Shown: positions 4,631 to 5,954 of the stretch, one piece after another
Layout of the letters: every line of letters begins with the position of its first letter
Numbering within the stretch: position 1 is the stretch's first letter
NCBI GenBank assembly: GCA_001800515.1
Contig: MGVN01000084.1
Span: 9,818-15,771 of the forward strand
Source of the DNA: Elusimicrobia bacterium RIFOXYB2_FULL_49_7
GTDB lineage: Bacteria; Fibrobacterota; OXYB2-FULL-49-7
Length of the DNA: 5,954 bases
Direction: 5' to 3'
Made by a program: the position numbers and the translations under genes
Notes under the pieces: generated by a model
Told to the model about the DNA's origin: nothing
The model's input: the letters and a program-made list of their open reading frames with translations, nothing else
Databases searched by the model: none

Positions 4631-4951
4631 TCACCTCCCGTTCCCATTAATGCTGCGCCGCACCTCTGCAAGGCTTTTCGGCTGCCAGTAGAGATCACGC
4701 TCGACCCCGCCAAAAGGCTTTACGTTGCAGGAATTTTGTTCAAGCTCGTCCAAGCTGAAGGACCCAAGCTCGACTTCGAAACCTTTAACTAGCCCAAAGA
4801 AGACACGATCCTTTGGATCATACTCCGTCGCCCACCAATCCCACGAACCGGTGAAGAAATGCGCCAGAACCTGAGTTTTCTCTTCTCCCTTGCCATCCGT
4901 ATCCCCCTGTTTAGCGAACGCCGACACTAACTCCTTAGTCATCATTTTCAT
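4631..4951 (-). CDS. DUF2958-family protein, 106 aa
   Basis: The family pattern is clear: an N-terminal 'MxxxTKEL' start, then HFFTGSWDWWATEYD (31-45), FFGLVKGFEVELGSFSLDEL (51-70) and VERDLYWQPKSLAEV (83-97). The length of about 100 residues is normal for DUF2958. The biochemical function is unknown. The family is carried by plasmids and integrative elements of many bacteria, often beside radC or anti-restriction-type genes. I place the start at ATG 4951, not at the in-frame ATG 4996, because AAGGAGGAG lies 5 nt upstream and the family begins at this point. The longer form would add 15 hydrophobic residues without homology. It is the first gene of the operon and is separated from upstream DNA by a bidirectional terminator. 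Confidence 0.88.
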   Translation of the reverse strand: MKMMTKELVSAFAKQGDTDGKGEEKTQVLAHFFTGSWDWWATEYDPKDRVFFGLVKGFEVELGSFSLDELEQNSCNVKPFGGVERDLYWQPKSLAEVRRSINGNGR

Positions 4952-4954
4952 AAG

Positions 4955-4963
4955 CTCCTCCTT
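4955..4963 (-). promoter_or_regulatory. ribosome binding site deciding the DUF2958 start
   Basis: AAGGAGGAG on the minus strand, with AGGAGG (4957-4962) 5 nt before ATG 4951. It sits inside the longer in-frame reading from 4996 and argues against that start. Confidence 0.85.
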
Positions 4964-5062
4964 CAGTAATACCGTCAGAATAAGCACCGCTACCAAAACT
5001 GTTCGGTTTCTTCTATTTCAAGGGTAGGACTTCGGAAAGACCGGAATTACCGGTTCTAAAGC

Positions 5063-5110
5063 AAAAACCCCGACGGCGTTTTGTTTTGGCAAAACTGTCG
5101 GGGCTTTTTT
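5063..5110. terminator. bidirectional intrinsic terminator
   Basis: A two-part stem, CCCCGAC/GTCGGGG (5068-5074 with 5097-5103) and GTTTTG/CAAAAC (5078-5083 with 5090-5095), is flanked by A5 on the left and CTTTTTT on the right, so both strands have a T tract. No gene on either strand obviously ends here. It may shield the operon from outside transcription. Confidence 0.85.
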
Positions 5111-5243
5111 AGTAGGTCGAAAAAGACTTAATTGCCTTTAGCGGCCGATGTTGTAGGTTGTTTTTACAGGTTTCCGGAGTTTATATATTTTTCGGTGGGC
5201 TTGTGGAAAATCTATTCTATCGTTACCTCTTTTTACGGGCTGG

Positions 5244-5356
5244 TTGAGCGCTGAATCAATGCTGTAAGCTTGGTGCCCACAGTGGTGCCCATTGGGCATC
5301 AAAACCGGTTAAGATCTGTTAAACTCAAAATCGGGTTTTTGAGCGCTTTACCAATG
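5244..5356 (+). repeat. 18-bp imperfect direct repeat, two copies
   Basis: TTGAGCGCTGAATCAATG (5244-5261) and TTGAGCGCTTTACCAATG (5339-5356) agree at 15 of 18 positions and are 95 bp apart. A shorter pair, TGGTGCCCA at 5271-5279 and 5283-5291, lies between them, 12 bp apart. Confidence 0.6.
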
Positions 5357-5387
5357 AGGATTAAGAAGGGTTAAACTGCGTTAAAGT
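5307..5387 (+). repeat. GTTAAA-type repeats, possible integrase arm sites
   Basis: GTTAAACT occurs at 5318-5325 and 5370-5377 and the variant GTTAAAGT at 5380-5387. Each GTTAAACT is preceded about 11-12 bp earlier by GGTTAAG or GGATTAAG. The cluster ends 10 bp from the broken tRNA, as arm-type sites flank the core of tyrosine-integrase attachment sites. No integrase gene is in the window. Confidence 0.4.
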
Positions 5388-5396
5388 CGTCTTGGG

Positions 5397-5436
5397 GGTT
5401 TTTCAGACCAGTGCTCTACCACTGAGCTACCGTGGC
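5397..5436 (-). pseudogene. 5' fragment of tRNA-Phe(GAA)
   Basis: The minus strand reads as a tRNA from its first base at 5436: acceptor arm GCCACGG, TA, D stem GCTC/GAGC around AGTGGTA, then anticodon stem CTGGT, loop CTGAAAA with anticodon GAA, and ACC of the 3' strand. Pairing then fails (CC instead of AG) and no T arm or CCGTGGC acceptor complement follows in the next 100 nt. The tRNA is thus broken in the anticodon stem, a usual crossover point for tyrosine integrases. If an element entered here, it did not restore the 3' half at this end. A misassembly at a tRNA is the alternative. Confidence 0.75.
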
Positions 5437-5574
5437 CGCTGTGGTAACTTCTCTATCGTAAATATTAGCATTTTTTGAAAAACTTGGTAAGGTTCAGGCA
5501 AAATTTCCGGCGTGTCCGGGAACCGCGCCAGCAGCTTTTTGGGGGCGGGGTAGTTATCCCGGCCGGAATTAGGT

Positions 5575-5594
5575 TACAATAGCTATATAGGGGG
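5575..5594 (+). promoter_or_regulatory. probable -10 box and ribosome binding site of dnaE
   Basis: TACAAT (5575-5580) resembles a bacterial -10 element, with no good -35 at the right distance. AGGGGG (5589-5594) lies a few bases before ATG 5599 and can serve as ribosome binding site. Confidence 0.4.
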
Positions 5595-5598
5595 CTTT

Positions 5599-5954
5599 AT
5601 GGCTAAAGCACAATTTGTACATCTGCACAATCACAGCGAATTTTCCCTTTTCGACGGGCTGCTGCGCTTCAGGGACAATGAAGGCCGGCCGTCTGAATTC
5701 ATGCTGGAACTGGCGAAGCAGAAGAACGCCGCCATGGCCATTACCGACCACGGCAACATGTACGGCGCGATGGATTTCTATTTCACCGCCGTCGAGCTGG
5801 GCATAAAACCCATCATCGGCTGCGAGTTTTACGTGCAGCGCACCCCTATCGCGGACAAGTCCGAGGGCTCCCACAAGGGCGCCGGCCACCTGGTCCTGCT
5901 GGCCGCCGACCTGGACGGCTACGCCAATCTTTGCCGGCTGGTTTCAATAAGCTA
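5599..5954 (+). CDS. dnaE: DNA polymerase III alpha subunit, N-terminal part, runs off the window
   Basis: The 118 visible codons encode the N-terminal PHP domain of the bacterial replicative polymerase, which carries out chromosomal DNA synthesis in the cytoplasm. Key motifs: FVHLHNHSEFSLFDG (6-20) with His10 and His12; AMAITDHGNMYGAMDFY (45-61) with Asp50 and His51; GIKPIIGCEFYV (68-79) with Glu76; and GHLVLLAADLDGYANLCRLVS (96-116) with His97. The metal-binding residues seen in this part are conserved. Compared with common DnaE proteins there is a short insertion after the first motif (RFRDNEGRPSEF). The full protein would exceed 1000 residues. It is more GC-rich than zones A and B and shows no sign of damage. 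DnaE does not occur as the archaeal replicative polymerase, so this end of the window is bacterial. Confidence 0.96.
   Translation, partial: MAKAQFVHLHNHSEFSLFDGLLRFRDNEGRPSEFMLELAKQKNAAMAITDHGNMYGAMDFYFTAVELGIKPIIGCEFYVQRTPIADKSEGSHKGAGHLVLLAADLDGYANLCRLVSIS

Larger units (their letters stand above)
4952..5598. other. gene-free junction region
   Basis: No convincing gene is seen. The stretch holds the operon leader with no clear -35/-10 pair, a small ACCGG/CCGGT inverted repeat (5040-5054), a bidirectional terminator (5063-5110), an isolated TATA-like run (5180-5187), repeat clusters (5244-5387), a broken tRNA-Phe (5397-5436) and the dnaE promoter region. The mixture suits an integration junction. 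Confidence 0.6.

Noticed and set aside
4952..4996. Upstream start for the DUF2958 gene adding 15 hydrophobic residues
   Set aside because: The strong ribosome binding site lies inside this extension and the family begins at the later Met.
5180..5187. TATA-like run TTTATATA in the junction region
   Set aside because: It is readable on both strands but has no gene start at the expected distance on either. AT-rich chance is likely.
5138..5299. Minus-strand frame of 53 aa (MPNGHHCGHQAY...)
   Set aside because: It has no ribosome binding site, crosses the direct repeats and resembles no family. It is probably chance, though a small gene cannot be excluded.
5569..5889. Minus-strand 106-aa frame over dnaE
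   Set aside because: It is the antisense shadow of the GC-rich dnaE reading frame.

Overview
The window falls into three zones whose expression signals differ. Zone A (about 1-2760) reads as archaeal mobile-element or viral DNA. It has small, mostly unrecognised genes, and at least four starts lie about 26-29 bp downstream of a purine-rich BRE-like stretch plus a TATA box (CTTATAAA, TTTATATA, CTTAAATA, TTTATAAA). That is the layout of leaderless archaeal transcripts. Zone B (about 2785-5110) reads as bacterial mobile-element DNA: a three-gene minus-strand operon with strong AGGAG/AGGAGG ribosome binding sites, bounded by intrinsic terminators with GC-rich hairpins and T tracts. Zone C (about 5400-5954) reads as bacterial chromosome: a 5' fragment of tRNA-Phe(GAA), then the start of dnaE with its PHP domain. 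The bacterial host cannot be named from this window. The short insertion after the first PHP motif suggests a candidate-phylum type such as Elusimicrobiota, but only weakly.

Layout. A partial unknown gene (1-284, minus) and a 70-aa gene (331-543, minus) lie divergent to three plus-strand genes (632-1258, 1340-1657, 1654-1920) that all look like small winged-helix DNA-binding proteins. Between the first two of these is a 65-bp nested inverted-repeat structure. After the third comes a gene-free stretch (1921-2281). It holds a CTAT-type microsatellite, four direct repeats of exactly 21 bp, an AT-rich segment with a TATA box, and a 128-nt segment closed by a 14-bp bulged stem whose 5' end falls where that TATA box would start transcription. 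This stretch is either a replication origin or a regulated structured RNA gene, or both. A six-cysteine membrane-anchored protein (2282-2716, minus) ends zone A.

The zone B operon encodes a DUF2958 protein, a RadC-type JAB/MPN protein and a 409-aa protein of unnamed function. The first two are common accessory genes of integrative and conjugative elements. Upstream of the operon, 4952-5598 holds no convincing gene. It contains a bidirectional terminator, a repeat-rich segment (5240-5390) resembling integrase arm sites, and the tRNA-Phe 5' fragment broken in the anticodon stem.

Interpretation. Zones B and C together look like the end of an integrated element next to a bacterial dnaE. Zone A looks archaeal. 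Either an archaeal-type module sits inside a bacterial element, or the contig is a metagenomic misjoin in the AT-rich stretch near 2755-2786. The sequence alone does not decide this. The most promising candidate for something undescribed is the wHTH trio, 21-bp iterons and structured RNA at 1253-2281.
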